A stretch of 64,000 nt of DNA from Agromyces sp. Leaf222 (GCF_001421565.1 NZ_LMKQ01000001.1:3226935-3290934), one strand, 5' to 3'; shown: positions 48,506 through 60,718, numbered from the stretch's first letter. Numbers and translations: made by a program. The notes: a model not told the origin generated them from the sequence alone.

Positions 48506-48874
48506 CTAGATAACCTCCGGTGCCAGCGAGATGATCTTCATGAACTTCTTGTCGCGAAGCTCGCGACCGACCGGTCCGAAGATGCGGGTGCCGCGAGGCT
48601 CGCCGTCGTTCTTCAGGATCACTGCGGCGTTCTCGTCGAACTTGATGTACGAACCGTCGGGACGACGGGTCTCCTTGACGGTGCGGACGATGACGGCCTT
48701 GACCACATCGCCCTTCTTGACGTTGCCGCCGGGGATCGCGTCCTTGACCGTGGCGACGATGACGTCGCCCAGGCCGGCGTAGCGACGCTTCGACCCGCCG
48801 AGCACGCGAATGGTGAGCAGCTCCTTGGCGCCGGTGTTGTCGGCGACCTTGACTCGTGATTCCTGCTGAAGCAC
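48506..48874 (-). CDS. rplN: 50S ribosomal protein L14
   Basis: 122 aa, [28 protein letters not shown] to [11 protein letters not shown], fully standard. First gene of the spc group; only 32 nt separate it from rpsQ, so it reads through from the S10 group. Confidence 0.99.
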   Translation of the reverse strand: MLQQESRVKVADNTGAKELLTIRVLGGSKRRYAGLGDVIVATVKDAIPGGNVKKGDVVKAVIVRTVKETRRPDGSYIKFDENAAVILKNDGEPRGTRIFGPVGRELRDKKFMKIISLAPEVI

Positions 48875-48906
48875 AGTTGTCTCCTTCTTTCAAGCAAGCC
48901 GGAGGC

Positions 48907-49212
48907 TTACTTGGCCTTCTCGGCGATCTCGACGAGGCGCCAGCGCTTCGTGGCGGAGAGCGGGCGGGTCTCGGAGATCACGACGAGGTCGCCGATGCCG
49001 GCGGAGTTCTGCTCGTCGTGCGCCTTGACCTTCGAGGTGCGGCGGATGACCTTGCCGTACAGCGGGTGCTTCACGCGGTCTTCGACCTCGACGACGATGG
49101 TCTTGTCCATCTTGTCGCTGACGACGTAGCCACGACGCACCTTGCGGTACCCGCGAACGAGTTCGGCCGACTCGGCGACCTCGGCTGCAGCAGCCTTCTT
49201 GGTCTCAGCCAT
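48907..49212 (-). CDS. rpsQ: 30S ribosomal protein S17
   Basis: 101 aa. The S17 core ([34 protein letters not shown]) is preceded by about 20 extra Ala/Glu-rich residues, as in many actinobacteria. Confidence 0.98.
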   Translation of the reverse strand: MAETKKAAAAEVAESAELVRGYRKVRRGYVVSDKMDKTIVVEVEDRVKHPLYGKVIRRTSKVKAHDEQNSAGIGDLVVISETRPLSATKRWRLVEIAEKAK

Positions 49213-49214
49213 GA

Positions 49215-49538
49215 TCAGGCCTCCTTCGTCTCTGCGGCCTCAGCAGGGGCTTCCGCCTCGGCCTTGGCCTTCTTCGTCTTCTTCTCAGCCTTGGCCGGAG
49301 CCTCGACCGGTGCGGGAGTGGCACGGATGCCGAGCTCGCGCTCACGGATGACCGTGTAGATGCGAGCGATGTCGCGCTTGACCGCACGCAGGCGGCCGTG
49401 GCTCTCGAGCTGGCCGGTGGCCGACTGGAAGCGCAGGTTGAACAGCTCTTCCTTGGCCTTCTTCAGCTCGTCGACGAGTCGCTCGTCTTCAAAGGTGTCG
49501 AGCTCGACAGTGGCGAGCTCCTTCGTTCCGACGGACAT
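49215..49538 (-). CDS. rpmC: 50S ribosomal protein L29 with C-terminal extension
   Basis: 107 aa. L29 core ([39 protein letters not shown]) ends at about residue 71. About 35 further residues are Ala/Lys/Glu/Pro-rich. TAATG overlap with rplP. Confidence 0.97.
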   Translation of the reverse strand: MSVGTKELATVELDTFEDERLVDELKKAKEELFNLRFQSATGQLESHGRLRAVKRDIARIYTVIRERELGIRATPAPVEAPAKAEKKTKKAKAEAEAPAEAAETKEA

Positions 49539-49957
49539 TATGCGTCGCCCTCCTCGCGCTTGATGATGCGTGCCTTGAGGGGCAGCTTGTGGATGGCACG
49601 GGTCAGAGCCTCGCGAGCGAGCTCCTCGGAGACGCCCGAGACCTCGAAGAGGACGCGACCCGGCTTGACGTTGGCGACCCACCACTCGGGCGAACCCTTA
49701 CCGGAACCCATGCGGGTTTCGGCCGGCTTCTTCGTGAGCGGACGGTCGGGGTAGATGTTGATCCACACCTTGCCGCCACGCTTGATGTGACGCGTCATGG
49801 CGATACGAGCGGACTCGATCTGACGGTTGGTCACGTAAGCGGGCGTCAGCGCCTGGATGCCGAACTCACCGAACGACACCTTGGTGCCACCGGTGGCCTG
49901 GCCCGAGCGGCCGGGGTGGTGCTGCTTGCGGTACTTGACTCGACGGGGAATCAACAT
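49538..49957 (-). CDS. rplP: 50S ribosomal protein L16
   Basis: 139 aa, [19 protein letters not shown] to the end; the [31 protein letters not shown] signature is intact. Lies 2 nt after rpsC. Confidence 0.99.
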   Translation of the reverse strand: MLIPRRVKYRKQHHPGRSGQATGGTKVSFGEFGIQALTPAYVTNRQIESARIAMTRHIKRGGKVWINIYPDRPLTKKPAETRMGSGKGSPEWWVANVKPGRVLFEVSGVSEELAREALTRAIHKLPLKARIIKREEGDA

Positions 49958-49959
49958 GG

Positions 49960-50712
49960 TTATGCCTCAACTCCTGCTGCGACCGGCTCCTGCGCCTTGG
50001 GCGCACGGCGGGGACGGTCATTGCGGTCGCCACGCGAGGGCTTCTGCGAAGCCTGCTCGCGTGCGAGCTCCTTGTTGGTGATATCGCCCTTGTAGATCCA
50101 GACCTTCACGCCGATGCGGCCGAAGGTGGTCTTCGCCTCGTAGAAGCCGTAGTCGATGTTCGCGCGGAGCGTGTGCAGGGGCACACGGCCTTCGCGGTAG
50201 AACTCCGAGCGGCTCATCTCGGCGCCGCCGAGGCGGCCGGAGACCTGGATGCGGACACCCTTCGCGCCGGCGCGCTGAGCACCCTGCAGGCCCTTGCGCA
50301 TCGCGCGGCGGAACGCCACACGTGCGGAGAGCTGCTCGGCGATGCCCTGCGCGACGAGCTGGGCGTCGGCCTCGGGGTTCTTCACCTCGAGGATGTTGAG
50401 CTGGATCTGCTTGCCGGACAGCTTCTCGAGGTCGGCGCGGATGCGCTCGGCCTCGGCGCCGCGGCGGCCGATCACGATGCCGGGACGTGCGGTGTGGATG
50501 TCCACACGCACACGGTCACGGGTGCGCTCGATCTCGATGCGCGAGACTCCCGCGCGGTCGAGCGACGTCTGGAGCAGGCGACGGATCTTGACGTCCTCAG
50601 CGAGGTAGTCGGCGTAGCGCTGTCCGGGCTTGGTCGAGTCGGAGAACCACCGCGACACATGGTCGGTGGTGATGCCGAGACGGAAGCCGTACGGGTTTAC
50701 CTTCTGACCCAT
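49960..50712 (-). CDS. rpsC: 30S ribosomal protein S3
   Basis: 250 aa with the KH domain ([22 protein letters not shown]) and the C-terminal S3 domain. The last ~35 residues are Arg/Pro/Ala-rich and non-conserved. TAATG overlap with rplV. Confidence 0.99.
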   Translation of the reverse strand: MGQKVNPYGFRLGITTDHVSRWFSDSTKPGQRYADYLAEDVKIRRLLQTSLDRAGVSRIEIERTRDRVRVDIHTARPGIVIGRRGAEAERIRADLEKLSGKQIQLNILEVKNPEADAQLVAQGIAEQLSARVAFRRAMRKGLQGAQRAGAKGVRIQVSGRLGGAEMSRSEFYREGRVPLHTLRANIDYGFYEAKTTFGRIGVKVWIYKGDITNKELAREQASQKPSRGDRNDRPRRAPKAQEPVAAGVEA

Positions 50713-51077
50713 TACTTCGTACCCTCCTCGGGCGTGGCGAGCACGACGGTGATGTGGCTCGTTCGCTTGTTGATGCGGAAGGCACGACCCTGAGCACGCG
50801 GCTGGAAACGCTTGAGGGTGGTGCCCTCATCGACGAATGCGCGGCTGATGTAGAGGTCCTGCTCGTCCAGATAGGTGTTCGTTGCATCGGCCTTGACGCG
50901 AGCATTCGCGATGGCCGAGGCGACGAGCTTGTACACCGGCTCGCTCGCACTCTGGGGTGCGAACTTCAGGATGGCGAGTGCCTCCTGTGCCTGCTTGCCG
51001 CGGATCAGGTTGACGACGCGACGGGCCTTCATGGGGGTCACGCGGATGTGACGCACGCGTGCGATCGACTCCACCAT
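50712..51077 (-). CDS. rplV: 50S ribosomal protein L22
   Basis: 121 aa from ATG 51077 ([22 protein letters not shown]) with AAGGAGGAG directly upstream. The beta-hairpin region reaching the exit tunnel ([20 protein letters not shown]) is standard. Confidence 0.98.
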   Translation of the reverse strand: MVESIARVRHIRVTPMKARRVVNLIRGKQAQEALAILKFAPQSASEPVYKLVASAIANARVKADATNTYLDEQDLYISRAFVDEGTTLKRFQPRAQGRAFRINKRTSHITVVLATPEEGTK

Positions 51078-51102
51078 TTCTCTCCTCCTTTTCGCCACCG
51101 CG

Positions 51103-51384
51103 TCAGCGGCGGCGACCCTTCTTGTCATCCTTCACGTGTCCACGGAAGGTGCGGGTGGGGGCGAACTCTCCGAGCTTGTGACCCACCATGGTCTCGGTGA
51201 CGAACACCGGGATGTGCTTGCGGCCGTCGTGCACGGCGATCGTGTGCCCGAGCATTGCCGGGATGATCATCGAGCGACGGGACCACGTCTTGATGACGTT
51301 CTTGGAACCGGCTTCGTTGGCGACGACGACCTTGCGAAGCAGGTGCTCGTCGACGAAGGGGCCCTTCTTAAGACTGCGAGGCAT
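51103..51384 (-). CDS. rpsS: 30S ribosomal protein S19
   Basis: 93 aa, [19 protein letters not shown] opening and [14 protein letters not shown] signature; standard length and place between rplB and rplV. Confidence 0.99.
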   Translation of the reverse strand: MPRSLKKGPFVDEHLLRKVVVANEAGSKNVIKTWSRRSMIIPAMLGHTIAVHDGRKHIPVFVTETMVGHKLGEFAPTRTFRGHVKDDKKGRRR

Positions 51385-51396
51385 CTTCTCTTACTC

Positions 51397-52236
51397 CTAC
51401 TTGCGCTTCTTGCCGACGGTGCGACGACGGACGATGAGCTTGTCGCTTTCCTTGTTGGGGCGACGAGTGCGTCCCTCGGACTTGCCCCAGGGGCTGACCG
51501 GGTGGCGACCACCGGAGGTCTTGCCCTCACCACCACCGTGCGGGTGGTCGACCGGGTTCATCGCGACACCACGCACGGTCGGGCGGACGCCCTTCCAGCG
51601 CTTGCGGCCGGCCTTGCCCCAGTTGATGTTCGACTGCTCGGCGTTGCCGACCTCGCCGATGGTCGCGCGGCAGCGCGCATCGACATTGCGGATCTCGCCC
51701 GACGGCAGACGGAGCTGCGCGTAGGGGCCGTCCTTGGCGACGAGACGAACCGACGCACCGGCCGAGCGGGCCAGCTTGGCGCCGCCACCGGGACGGAGCT
51801 CGATCGCGTGGATGACGGTACCCGTCGGGATGTTCTTCAGCGGCAGGTTGTTGCCCGGCTTGATGTCGGCACCGGCGCCCGATTCGATCGGGTCGCCCTG
51901 CTGCAGCTTGTTCGGCGCGATGATGTAGCGCTTCGTGCCGTCCACGAAGTGGAGCAGCGCGATGCGGGCGGTGCGGTTGGGGTCGTACTCGATGTGAGCG
52001 ACCTTGGCCGGCACGCCGTCCTTGTCGTTGCGACGGAAGTCGATCACGCGGTACTGGCGCTTGTGGCCACCACCGATGTGACGGGTCGTGATGCGACCCT
52101 GGTTGTTGCGGCCACCGGTCTTGGAGATCGGCTTGAGCAGCGACTTCTCGGGCGTCGAACGCGTGATCTCCGCGAAATCGGCGACGGAGGAACCGCGACG
52201 ACCCGGGGTCGTGGGCTTGTACTTACGAATAGCCAT
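51397..52236 (-). CDS. rplB: 50S ribosomal protein L2
   Basis: 279 aa. Core peptidyl-transferase-associated protein; the conserved [19 protein letters not shown] segment with the key His residues is intact. It lies between rplW and rpsS. Confidence 0.99.
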   Translation of the reverse strand: MAIRKYKPTTPGRRGSSVADFAEITRSTPEKSLLKPISKTGGRNNQGRITTRHIGGGHKRQYRVIDFRRNDKDGVPAKVAHIEYDPNRTARIALLHFVDGTKRYIIAPNKLQQGDPIESGAGADIKPGNNLPLKNIPTGTVIHAIELRPGGGAKLARSAGASVRLVAKDGPYAQLRLPSGEIRNVDARCRATIGEVGNAEQSNINWGKAGRKRWKGVRPTVRGVAMNPVDHPHGGGEGKTSGGRHPVSPWGKSEGRTRRPNKESDKLIVRRRTVGKKRK

Positions 52237-52252
52237 GTTCTTCCTCTGCTCC

Positions 52253-52555
52253 TTAGCCGACAGCCGTGAAGATGTCGATCGAGCCGGACTTGAGGGTGAC
52301 GATCGCGCGCTTGGTGTCCTTGCGCTTGCCCATGCCGAACCGGGTACGGCGGGTCTTGCCCTGACGGTTCAGGGTGTTGATCGACGCCACCTGGACGTTG
52401 AAGATCTTCTCGATGGCGAGCTTGATCTCGGTCTTGTTCGAGCGGGGGTCCACGGTGAACGTGTACTTGCCCTCGTCGATCAGGCCGTAGCTCTTCTCCG
52501 AGACGACCGGCGCGATGATGACGTCGCGCGGGTCCTTGTTGTGTGCGGCACTCAT
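52253..52555 (-). CDS. rplW: 50S ribosomal protein L23
   Basis: 100 aa; docking site for trigger factor and SRP at the tunnel exit. Motifs [13 protein letters not shown] and the [18 protein letters not shown] segment. The start overlaps rplD by 4 nt. Confidence 0.98.
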   Translation of the reverse strand: MSAAHNKDPRDVIIAPVVSEKSYGLIDEGKYTFTVDPRSNKTEIKLAIEKIFNVQVASINTLNRQGKTRRTRFGMGKRKDTKRAIVTLKSGSIDIFTAVG

Positions 52556-53214
52556 GCGGAGACCTCTTCCTTCTTCGCCGTCTTCGAGGCGATGAACGCC
52601 TCGAGCGCAGCGGTGCTGAAGACGATGTCGTCCGAGACGAGCACGTCGTAGGCGTTCAGCTGGTCGACCGTCAGCGAGTGCACGGTCGGGATGTTGCGGA
52701 CGGCGCGCTCGGCGAGCTCCTCGCCGCGAGCCAGCACCACGAGGTAGTGCTTCGCCGGAGCGATCGACGAGAGGAGCGCGATGGCGTCCTTCGTCTTGGC
52801 GACGTCGCCGGCCACGAAGGCCTCGACCGCGTGGATGCGGCCGCCGCGAGCGCGGTCGGAGAGTGCGCCGAGCAGAGCAGCGGCGATCATCTTCTTGGGG
52901 GTGCGCTGCGAGTAGTCACGCGGCTGCGGGCCGTGGACGATGCCACCACCGGTCATCTGAGGAGCGCGGATCGAGCCCTGACGAGCGCGGCCGGTGCCCT
53001 TCTGCTTGAACGGCTTGCGGCCGGCGCCGGAGACCTCACCACGGGTCTTGGTCTTGTGGGTGCCCTGACGCGCTGCGGCGAGCTGGGCGACGACGACCTG
53101 GTGGATCAGCGGCACGTTGGTCTGCACGTCGAAGAGCTCGGCGGGGAGCTCAACGGTGCCGGACTTCTTGCCGGTGACGTCGAGGGTGTCGATGGTGTTG
53201 GTCGCGGTAGCCAT
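52552..53214 (-). CDS. rplD: 50S ribosomal protein L4
   Basis: 220 aa with the tunnel loop [26 protein letters not shown] and the C-terminal Rossmann-like half. Follows rplC by 3 nt. Confidence 0.99.
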   Translation of the reverse strand: MATATNTIDTLDVTGKKSGTVELPAELFDVQTNVPLIHQVVVAQLAAARQGTHKTKTRGEVSGAGRKPFKQKGTGRARQGSIRAPQMTGGGIVHGPQPRDYSQRTPKKMIAAALLGALSDRARGGRIHAVEAFVAGDVAKTKDAIALLSSIAPAKHYLVVLARGEELAERAVRNIPTVHSLTVDQLNAYDVLVSDDIVFSTAALEAFIASKTAKKEEVSA

Positions 53215-53217
53215 GGA

Positions 53218-53874
53218 CTACGCCCCCTTCACTGCGTTGCGGACGAAAACGAGACGGCCACGAGCACCGGGGACGGCGCCCTTGACGAGCAGCAGGCCCT
53301 TCTCTGCGTCGACGGCGTGCACGCGGAGGTTGAGCACGGTCACGCGCTCGCCACCCATGCGGCCGGCCATGCGCATGCCCTTGAAGACGCGGCTGGGCGT
53401 CGACGAGGCACCGATGGAACCGGGCTTGCGGTGGTTGCGGTGCGAACCGTGCGAGGCGGAGACGCCCTTGAAGTTGTGGCGCTTCATGACACCGGCGAAG
53501 CCCTTGCCCTTGCTCGTGCCGACGACGTCGACGAGCTGGCCGGCCTCGAAGGCACCCTCGACGGGGAGCTCCTGGCCGAGCGCGTAGGACGCGGCGTCCG
53601 CGGTGCGGACCTCGGTCACGTGGCGACGGGGGGTCACGCCTGCGGCGGCGAAGTGGCCGGTCGCGGGCTGGTTGACCTTGCGCGGGTCGATGGCGCCGGC
53701 GGCGATCTGCACAGCTTCGTAGCCGTCACGCTCGACGGTACGGAGCTGGGTGACCACGTTGGGAGCGATCTCGATGACGGTCACGGGCACGAGCTTGTTG
53801 TTCTCGTCCCACACCTGGGTCATGCCGAGCTTGGTGCCGAGCAGACCCTTCACGTTCTTGGTAGCGGAAGACAT
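53218..53874 (-). CDS. rplC: 50S ribosomal protein L3
   Basis: 218 aa, [14 protein letters not shown] opening, [20 protein letters not shown] loop and [10 protein letters not shown]; standard. Lies 8 nt after rpsJ. Confidence 0.99.
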   Translation of the reverse strand: MSSATKNVKGLLGTKLGMTQVWDENNKLVPVTVIEIAPNVVTQLRTVERDGYEAVQIAAGAIDPRKVNQPATGHFAAAGVTPRRHVTEVRTADAASYALGQELPVEGAFEAGQLVDVVGTSKGKGFAGVMKRHNFKGVSASHGSHRNHRKPGSIGASSTPSRVFKGMRMAGRMGGERVTVLNLRVHAVDAEKGLLLVKGAVPGARGRLVFVRNAVKGA

Positions 53875-53882
53875 CTGTTACC

Positions 53883-54191
53883 TCAGAGCTTGATCTCGAT
53901 GTTGACGTCGGCGGGCAGGTCGAGACGCATGAGCGAGTCGACGGCCTTCGGCGTCGGGTCCACGATGTCGATGAGGCGCTTGTGGGTGCGCATCTCGAAG
54001 TGCTCGCGGCTGTCCTTGTACTTGTGGGGCGAACGGATGACGCACACCACGTTCTTCTCGGTCGGAAGCGGCACGGGGCCGACGACCGTGGCGCCCGCGC
54101 GGGTCACCGTGTCGACGATCTTGCGCGCCGAGGTGTCGATGACCTCGTGGTCATACGACTTCAGTCGAATGCGGATCTTCTGTCCCGCCAT
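53883..54191 (-). CDS. rpsJ: 30S ribosomal protein S10
   Basis: 102 aa from ATG 54191 ([19 protein letters not shown]). Also functions as NusE in antitermination. First gene of the S10 operon; the open frame upstream to 54629 has no S10 similarity and is leader. Confidence 0.98.
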   Translation of the reverse strand: MAGQKIRIRLKSYDHEVIDTSARKIVDTVTRAGATVVGPVPLPTEKNVVCVIRSPHKYKDSREHFEMRTHKRLIDIVDPTPKAVDSLMRLDLPADVNIEIKL

Positions 54192-54806
54192 GTCGAACTC
54201 TCTCTCTGTCAAGGCGCCATACCCCTTCCGAGGGCATCGGGCGCCGCGTAGCGACTTCTGATGAAGCAACCACTGTTCTTCTGTCAAAGGCTGTGATCGA
54301 GCCTGTCGAAACCACCGCACGGATCTCGACCCGCATTTGGTGACCTCGACACGCTCGACCCGCAAGCCGTATCCCCGACCCCCGCGCTCGGGCGTGTCTT
54401 CCTGGCGGAAGACATGGTTCGCCCAAGGCTGTTTTGGTTTCGGTTCAGTCGTGTTCTGCTGCCCGCGGCCTAACCTGACCCCTTGCGCACAATGGCTCGA
54501 AGTCCTGGAGGATCTCGGCGCTGCTGCGCGGGTGGTTATGCACTGCCTGGCAGTGATCCGGACGCACGCAGAGCGCACGCCCGAAATGTTGAACTCACCA
54601 AGTTTGCCATACTCGGCACATTGCTGCAACCCGGGCGTGTCGCGCGCCGTTCCGGGCGAAACCAGGAGTGGCGGACAGCGGGTCGAAGCGGTGGCCGAGG
54701 CCGTCGCATCGTCGGTGTCCTCTCAGTGTCCCACGACGGCCTGAGAGTCTTCCGGGCATCCGTCCACCCCTATCGATCGGCGCCTCCGAGCGGCGAGGAT
54801 GTCGGT
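54192..54806. other. Intergenic region upstream of the S10 operon and the OsmC gene
   Basis: 615 bp without a credible gene. On the minus strand candidate promoter parts are TTGACA (54287-54282, no good -10 seen) and TTGCAG with CAAACT 17 nt on (near 54605-54633). The span includes the second TCGAGCCTGTCG-type repeat. The leader of rpsJ may therefore be long. Confidence 0.45.
54297..54358. repeat. Second copy of the TCGAGCCTGTCG palindromic element
   Basis: Left arm TCGAGCCTGTCGAAACC (54297-54313) and right arm CGACACGCTCGA (54347-54358), one mismatch to the consensus. Related to the element at 44460-44511. It lies in the rpsJ leader. Confidence 0.6.
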
Positions 54807-55271
54807 ATGACGAAGACTCCGGCGACCGGCATCCACCATCGCGAGAGCGCGCGTGCGGACTCGGGCAGCGTCTCGGCGGCCCGAACGGGCGAGCGAACCT
54901 TCGAGGGGCGCAATGCATCGGGCGCGACGGTCAGTATCGGTCCGGCCGGCACGCCGGGCCACTTCTCGCCAGGCGAACTGCTGAAGCTCGCCCTCGCGGC
55001 GTGCTCCGGCATGAGCGCCGACCGCGTGATCTCACGCCGTCTCGGCGAAGACGTCGCATTCACGGTCTGGGCCCATGGCACCTCCGAACCCGACAACCGC
55101 TACGAGCGCATCGAGGAGGAGCTGCTCATTCCCCTCGCGGGCCTCACCGACGCCGAGCGCGAGAAGCTCGCGCACCTCGTCGACGCCTCCATCGCGCGAA
55201 GCTGCACGGTCGGGCGCAGCGTCGAGCAGGACATCGACGTCACGCACGAGATCGTCGACGTCGGCGAGTGA
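54807..55271 (+). CDS. OsmC/Ohr-family peroxiredoxin
   Basis: 154 aa. Thiol peroxidase of the OsmC family that reduces organic hydroperoxides. Both catalytic Cys are visible, in ALAACSGMSADRV (about residue 70) and in RSCTVGRSV (about residue 132). Start ATG 54807 has GAGGA 7 nt upstream. Short for Ohr but normal for the OsmC-like group. It is the only plus-strand gene between the S10 and str operons. Confidence 0.9.
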   Translation: MTKTPATGIHHRESARADSGSVSAARTGERTFEGRNASGATVSIGPAGTPGHFSPGELLKLALAACSGMSADRVISRRLGEDVAFTVWAHGTSEPDNRYERIEEELLIPLAGLTDAEREKLAHLVDASIARSCTVGRSVEQDIDVTHEIVDVGE

Positions 55272-55340
55272 GGCGAGCGCGGCCTCCGCTCCCCCACGCG
55301 GCGGCCGCGACATCCGCACACCGGCAGCCGCAACCGCTCG

Positions 55341-56567
55341 CTACTCGCGCGGCCCCTGGCTGCGGCACACGAGCTCGTCGGCGGCGATGCCGGGGGCGAC
55401 CGATCCCATCGTGATCACGCCGGCGAGCGCCACGGCCAACGCCCCGGCGAGCACGCGCGGATGCGAGCCGATCGCACCGGTGCGCCGCCGGAACGGGTCC
55501 TCGACGAATCGCTTCGAGAACGCCGACACGATGAGCGAGACGCCGACGAGCACGACCATGAGGGCCGGTGGGCTCGGCACCCCGGTGACCATCGGCGTGA
55601 ACATGAAGATCGGCCAGTGCCAGAGGTACAGCGAGTACGAGATGTCGCCCACCCACTGCACCGGCCTGAGGCCGACGACGTGCGAGGTCGACCAGCGCGT
55701 CGCGGGCGTGCCGGCCCAGATGATGGCGAGCGTGCCCGTCACCGGCAGCAGCACCCAGAGACCCGGGAACGCCTCGGTGTCGTCGAACGCGACCACCGGC
55801 ACGACGATCATCGCGAGCCCGCCCCATGAGACGAGGCTGCGACCCGCGCGCCAGCGATCGGCCGTCAGGCGAGGGATCGCCGCGGCCAGCAGCGCCAGCA
55901 GGCCGCCGACGCCGAACTCCCAAGCCCTGCTGAACGTGGAGAAGTACGCGAGGTTGTGGTCCTCGGCCGTGAGCACGAGAGACCAGGCGAACGACGCGGC
56001 CGTGACCGCACCCAGCACGATGGCGAGCGTCCGCATGATCGATGCACCTCGACGGTGCACCAGCCAGAGAGCCAGGAGGATGAGGAGCGGCCACGCCAGG
56101 TAGAACTGCTCCTCGACCGACAGCGACCAGAAGTGCTGCACCGGCGTCGACTCGAGATCGGCGGACGCCGGGAGCTGCGAGTCCGCAGCCAGGCGCCAGT
56201 TCTCGACGTAGAACGCACTCGCCACGATCTCGCGGAAGTACGCGGCCCAGTCCCGGTACGGGGCGAACGCCAGGGTCGCCGCCGAGACGGCCAGCAGCAC
56301 CACCATCGCTGCAGGGAGGATGCGACGCGCACGCCTGAGGTAGAACGCGCCGAGTGACACACGACCGGTGCGATCCACCTCGCGGAGCAGGAGCGCCGTG
56401 ATGAGGTACCCCGAGACGACGAAGAAGACGTCGACGCCCATGTACCCGGCGGGAGCGACCGCGGGCCACCCGTGATGCAGGACCACGGCCGCGACGGCGA
56501 CGGCCCGGAGCGCTTGGATCTCGGGCCGCACGGTGGTGGTGCTCGGGACCGCTGCGGACATCGCCAT
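55341..56567 (-). CDS. OafA/YrhL-type acyltransferase, membrane domain only
   Basis: 408 aa with about ten to eleven membrane segments. Signature parts: RPEIQALRAVAVAAVVLHHGWP with the active-site His pair, GYMGVDVFFVVSGYLIT, and RARRILPA. Acylates cell-surface polysaccharides. The SGNH hydrolase domain that many homologues carry after the membrane part is missing; the protein stops about 20 residues after the last helix. TACGCT lies 8 nt upstream of the ATG. Confidence 0.9.
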   Translation of the reverse strand: MAMSAAVPSTTTVRPEIQALRAVAVAAVVLHHGWPAVAPAGYMGVDVFFVVSGYLITALLLREVDRTGRVSLGAFYLRRARRILPAAMVVLLAVSAATLAFAPYRDWAAYFREIVASAFYVENWRLAADSQLPASADLESTPVQHFWSLSVEEQFYLAWPLLILLALWLVHRRGASIMRTLAIVLGAVTAASFAWSLVLTAEDHNLAYFSTFSRAWEFGVGGLLALLAAAIPRLTADRWRAGRSLVSWGGLAMIVVPVVAFDDTEAFPGLWVLLPVTGTLAIIWAGTPATRWSTSHVVGLRPVQWVGDISYSLYLWHWPIFMFTPMVTGVPSPPALMVVLVGVSLIVSAFSKRFVEDPFRRRTGAIGSHPRVLAGALAVALAGVITMGSVAPGIAADELVCRSQGPRE

Positions 56568-56665
56568 ACCAACCCAGCGTAACCCGCTCGGGGGGTGATC
56601 GAAATGTCGACGGGGTTACGGGCACCCGTGCATCCGGTGTGCGCATTCCGCCACCCGGAACGACA

Positions 56666-56699
56666 GAACGGGGCCGGACCCGAAGGTCCGACCCCGTTC
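56666..56699 (-). terminator. Terminator of tuf
   Basis: 15-nt arms (56666-56680 with 56685-56699, one mismatch) and a CGAA loop, 22 nt past the tuf stop codon. It ends the str operon. Confidence 0.85.
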
Positions 56700-56720
56700 A
56701 AGGTCGCTCTCGCGAAGGAC

Positions 56721-57914
<1,194 letters not shown>

Positions 57915-58049
57915 TGTGGGTCCTCCTCAGGACTCGTGTAGAACCTCCGGGCGCTGGATTGCGACCGGCGTGCTACGGGGTTTGTAGATATGTTACGCGA
58001 ACCGGCTGGCTCGTGGGTCGGAGAGGGCCAAGGCCCCCGCCAGGGAGAT

Positions 58050-60164
58050 TTATTCGCCCTTGTTCTTCTGGACGATCTCGTCGGCGACAGCCTTCGGGAC
58101 CTCCGCGTAGCTGTCGAACGTCATCGAGTACACCGCGCGGCCCGAGGTCTTGGACCGCAGGTCGCCGATGTAGCCGAACATCTCCGACAGGGGCACGTTG
58201 GCGCGAATGACCTTCACGCCGCTCGCGTCCTCCATGGACTGGATCTGACCGCGGCGCGAGTTCAGGTCGCCGATGACATCACCCATGTATTCCTCAGGGG
58301 TGCGCACCTCGACGGCCATGAGCGGCTCGAGCAGAACCGGGTTCGCCTTCCGAGCGGCTTCCTTGAAGCCCATCGAGCCGGCGATCTTGAACGCCATCTC
58401 CGAGGAGTCGACGTCGTGTGCGGCGCCGTCGAGCAGGCTCGCCCTGACGCCGACCATCGGGTAACCGGCCAGGATGCCGTACTGCATGGCGTCCTGGAAT
58501 CCGGCATCGACCGAAGGGATGTACTCGCGGGGGACGCGTCCGCCGGAGGTCTTGTTCTCGAAGAGGTAGGTCTGGTCGGCCGTGACCTCGAGGGGCTCGA
58601 GCGCGAACTGGATCTTCGCGAACTGACCCGAACCACCCGTCTGCTTCTTGTGGGTGTAGTCGTGCTTCTCGACCGAGCGCTTGATCGTCTCGCGGTACGC
58701 GACCTGGGGCTTGCCCACGTTGGCCTCGACGTTGAACTCGCGCTTCATGCGGTCGACGAGGATGTCGAGGTGCAGCTCGCCCATGCCCTTGATGACCGTC
58801 TGACCGGTCTCCTGGTTCTGCTCGGTGCGGAACGTCGGGTCTTCCTCGGCGAGCTTCTGGATCGCGGTGCCCAGCTTCTCCTGGTCGGCCTTCGTCTTCG
58901 GCTCGATGGCGACCTCGATGACGGGCTCGGGGAAGGTCATCGACTCGAGCACGACCTGGTTGTTCGGGTCGGACAGGGTGTCACCGGTCGTGGTGTCCTT
59001 CAGGCCGATGACGGCGTAGATGTTGCCGGCGGTCACCGAATCGATCGGGATCTCCTTGTTGGCGTGCATCTGGAAGATCTTGCCGATGCGCTCCTTCTTG
59101 CCCTTGGTCGAGTTGATGACCTGGGCGCCGCTGTCGAGGCGGCCGGAGTAGACGCGCACGTAGGTGAGGCGACCGAAGAACGGGTGCACCGCGACCTTGA
59201 ACGCGAGGGCCGTGAACGGCTCGCTCGCGTCGGCGTGACGCATGACGACCTTCTCTTCGTCGCGGGCGTCGTGGGCCTCGATGGCCGGGACGTCGAGCGG
59301 CGACGGGAGGAAGTCGATGACGGCGTCGAGCATCGGCTGCACGCCGCGGTTCTTGAACGCGGAACCGCAGAGGACCGGGTAGATCTCCGAGTTGACCGTG
59401 AGCTTGCGGATCGCAGCCTTGATCTCGGCGACGGTGAGCTCCTCGCCGCCGAAGTACTTCTCCATCAGGTCGTCGCTCGTCTCGGCGACGACCTCGAGCA
59501 GGGCCGTGCGGTACTCCGCGGCCTTCTCGACGAGGTCGGCGGGGATCTCCTCGATGGCGTACTTGGCGCCCATCTCGACGTCACCCTTTGCGTCGCCGCG
59601 CCACGTGAGTGCGCGCATCTCGATGAGGTCGACGACGCCCTCGAACTGCGACTCGGAACCGATCGGGAGCTGCAGCACGAGCGGCTTGGCGCCCAGACGG
59701 CTGACGATCGTGTCGACCGTGTAGTAGAAGTCGGCGCCGAGCTTGTCCATCTTGTTGACGAAGCAGATGCGCGGGACGTTGTACTTGTCGGCCTGACGCC
59801 ACACGGTCTCGGACTGGGGCTCGACGCCCTCCTTGCCGTCGAAGACGGCGACCGCACCGTCGAGCACGCGGAGCGAACGCTCGACCTCGACCGTGAAGTC
59901 CACGTGGCCGGGGGTGTCGATGATGTTGATCTGGTTCTTGTTCCAGTAGCAGGTCACGGCGGCAGACGTGATCGTGATGCCGCGCTCCTTCTCCTGCTCC
60001 ATCCAGTCGGTCGTCGAGGCGCCGTCGTGGGTCTCGCCGATCTTGTGGTTCACGCCCGTGTAGAACAGGATGCGCTCAGTGGTGGTGGTCTTGCCGGCAT
60101 CGATGTGGGCCATGATGCCGATGTTGCGGACCTTGCTCAGGTCGGTGAGCACGTCTTGTGCCAC
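58050..60164 (-). CDS. fusA: Elongation factor G
   Basis: 704 aa translocase GTPase. [32 protein letters not shown] and NKMDK motifs, then domains II-V complete. Third gene of the str operon, 83 nt after rpsG with a perfect 14-bp inverted repeat in between. Confidence 0.99.
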   Translation of the reverse strand: MAQDVLTDLSKVRNIGIMAHIDAGKTTTTERILFYTGVNHKIGETHDGASTTDWMEQEKERGITITSAAVTCYWNKNQINIIDTPGHVDFTVEVERSLRVLDGAVAVFDGKEGVEPQSETVWRQADKYNVPRICFVNKMDKLGADFYYTVDTIVSRLGAKPLVLQLPIGSESQFEGVVDLIEMRALTWRGDAKGDVEMGAKYAIEEIPADLVEKAAEYRTALLEVVAETSDDLMEKYFGGEELTVAEIKAAIRKLTVNSEIYPVLCGSAFKNRGVQPMLDAVIDFLPSPLDVPAIEAHDARDEEKVVMRHADASEPFTALAFKVAVHPFFGRLTYVRVYSGRLDSGAQVINSTKGKKERIGKIFQMHANKEIPIDSVTAGNIYAVIGLKDTTTGDTLSDPNNQVVLESMTFPEPVIEVAIEPKTKADQEKLGTAIQKLAEEDPTFRTEQNQETGQTVIKGMGELHLDILVDRMKREFNVEANVGKPQVAYRETIKRSVEKHDYTHKKQTGGSGQFAKIQFALEPLEVTADQTYLFENKTSGGRVPREYIPSVDAGFQDAMQYGILAGYPMVGVRASLLDGAAHDVDSSEMAFKIAGSMGFKEAARKANPVLLEPLMAVEVRTPEEYMGDVIGDLNSRRGQIQSMEDASGVKVIRANVPLSEMFGYIGDLRSKTSGRAVYSMTFDSYAEVPKAVADEIVQKNKGE

Positions 60165-60204
60165 GGGGGTTCCTCCGGATGTTCAGGAACGGAAGGGGAA
60201 GGGG

Positions 60205-60241
60205 GAGCGGATGCCGCGAGCCGAGGCCGCGGCATCCGCTC
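60205..60241. repeat. Perfect inverted repeat between rpsG and fusA
   Basis: 14-bp arms 60205-60218 and 60228-60241 with a 9-nt spacer. Each arm contains the GGATGCCG/CGGCATCC motif that recurs in the window. It begins 7 nt past the rpsG stop, so it may attenuate or process the rpsG-fusA transcript. Confidence 0.75.
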
Positions 60242-60247
60242 GGCCTG

Positions 60248-60718
60248 CTACCAGCGGTAGTGGGCGAATGCGCGGTTCGACTCGGCCATCTTGTGCGTGT
60301 CTTCACGACGCTTGACGGCTGCACCGAGGCTGTTCGACGCGTCGAGGATCTCGTTGGTGAGACGCTCGGTCATCGTCTTCTCGCGACGGGCCTTCGCGTA
60401 GCTCGTGAGCCAGCGGAGGGCGAGGGTGTTGGCGCGGTGCGGCTTGACCTCGACGGGGACCTGGTAGGTCGAACCGCCGACGCGGCGCGAACGCACCTCG
60501 AGGGTCGGGCGCACGTTGTCGAGCGCCTTCTTGAGCACCGTGACGGCGTCCTGGCCGGACTTGGTGGCCACGTTCTCGAGCGCTTCGTAGACGATGCGCT
60601 GAGCGAGGTCCTTCTTGCCGTCGACGAGGATCTTGTTGACGAGCTGGCTGACGACCGGCGAGCCGTAGACGGGGTCTGCGACGACGGGGCGCTTCGGAGC
60701 GGGTCCCTTGCGAGGCAT
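60248..60718 (-). CDS. rpsG: 30S ribosomal protein S7
   Basis: 156 aa; [31 protein letters not shown] and the terminal NRAFAHYRW are standard. TAATG overlap with the rpsL stop. Confidence 0.99.
   Translation of the reverse strand: MPRKGPAPKRPVVADPVYGSPVVSQLVNKILVDGKKDLAQRIVYEALENVATKSGQDAVTVLKKALDNVRPTLEVRSRRVGGSTYQVPVEVKPHRANTLALRWLTSYAKARREKTMTERLTNEILDASNSLGAAVKRREDTHKMAESNRAFAHYRW

Noticed and set aside
54192..54629. N-terminal extension of S10 (frame open to 54629)
   Set aside because: Upstream residues have no S10 similarity; ATG 54191 gives the normal 102-aa protein.
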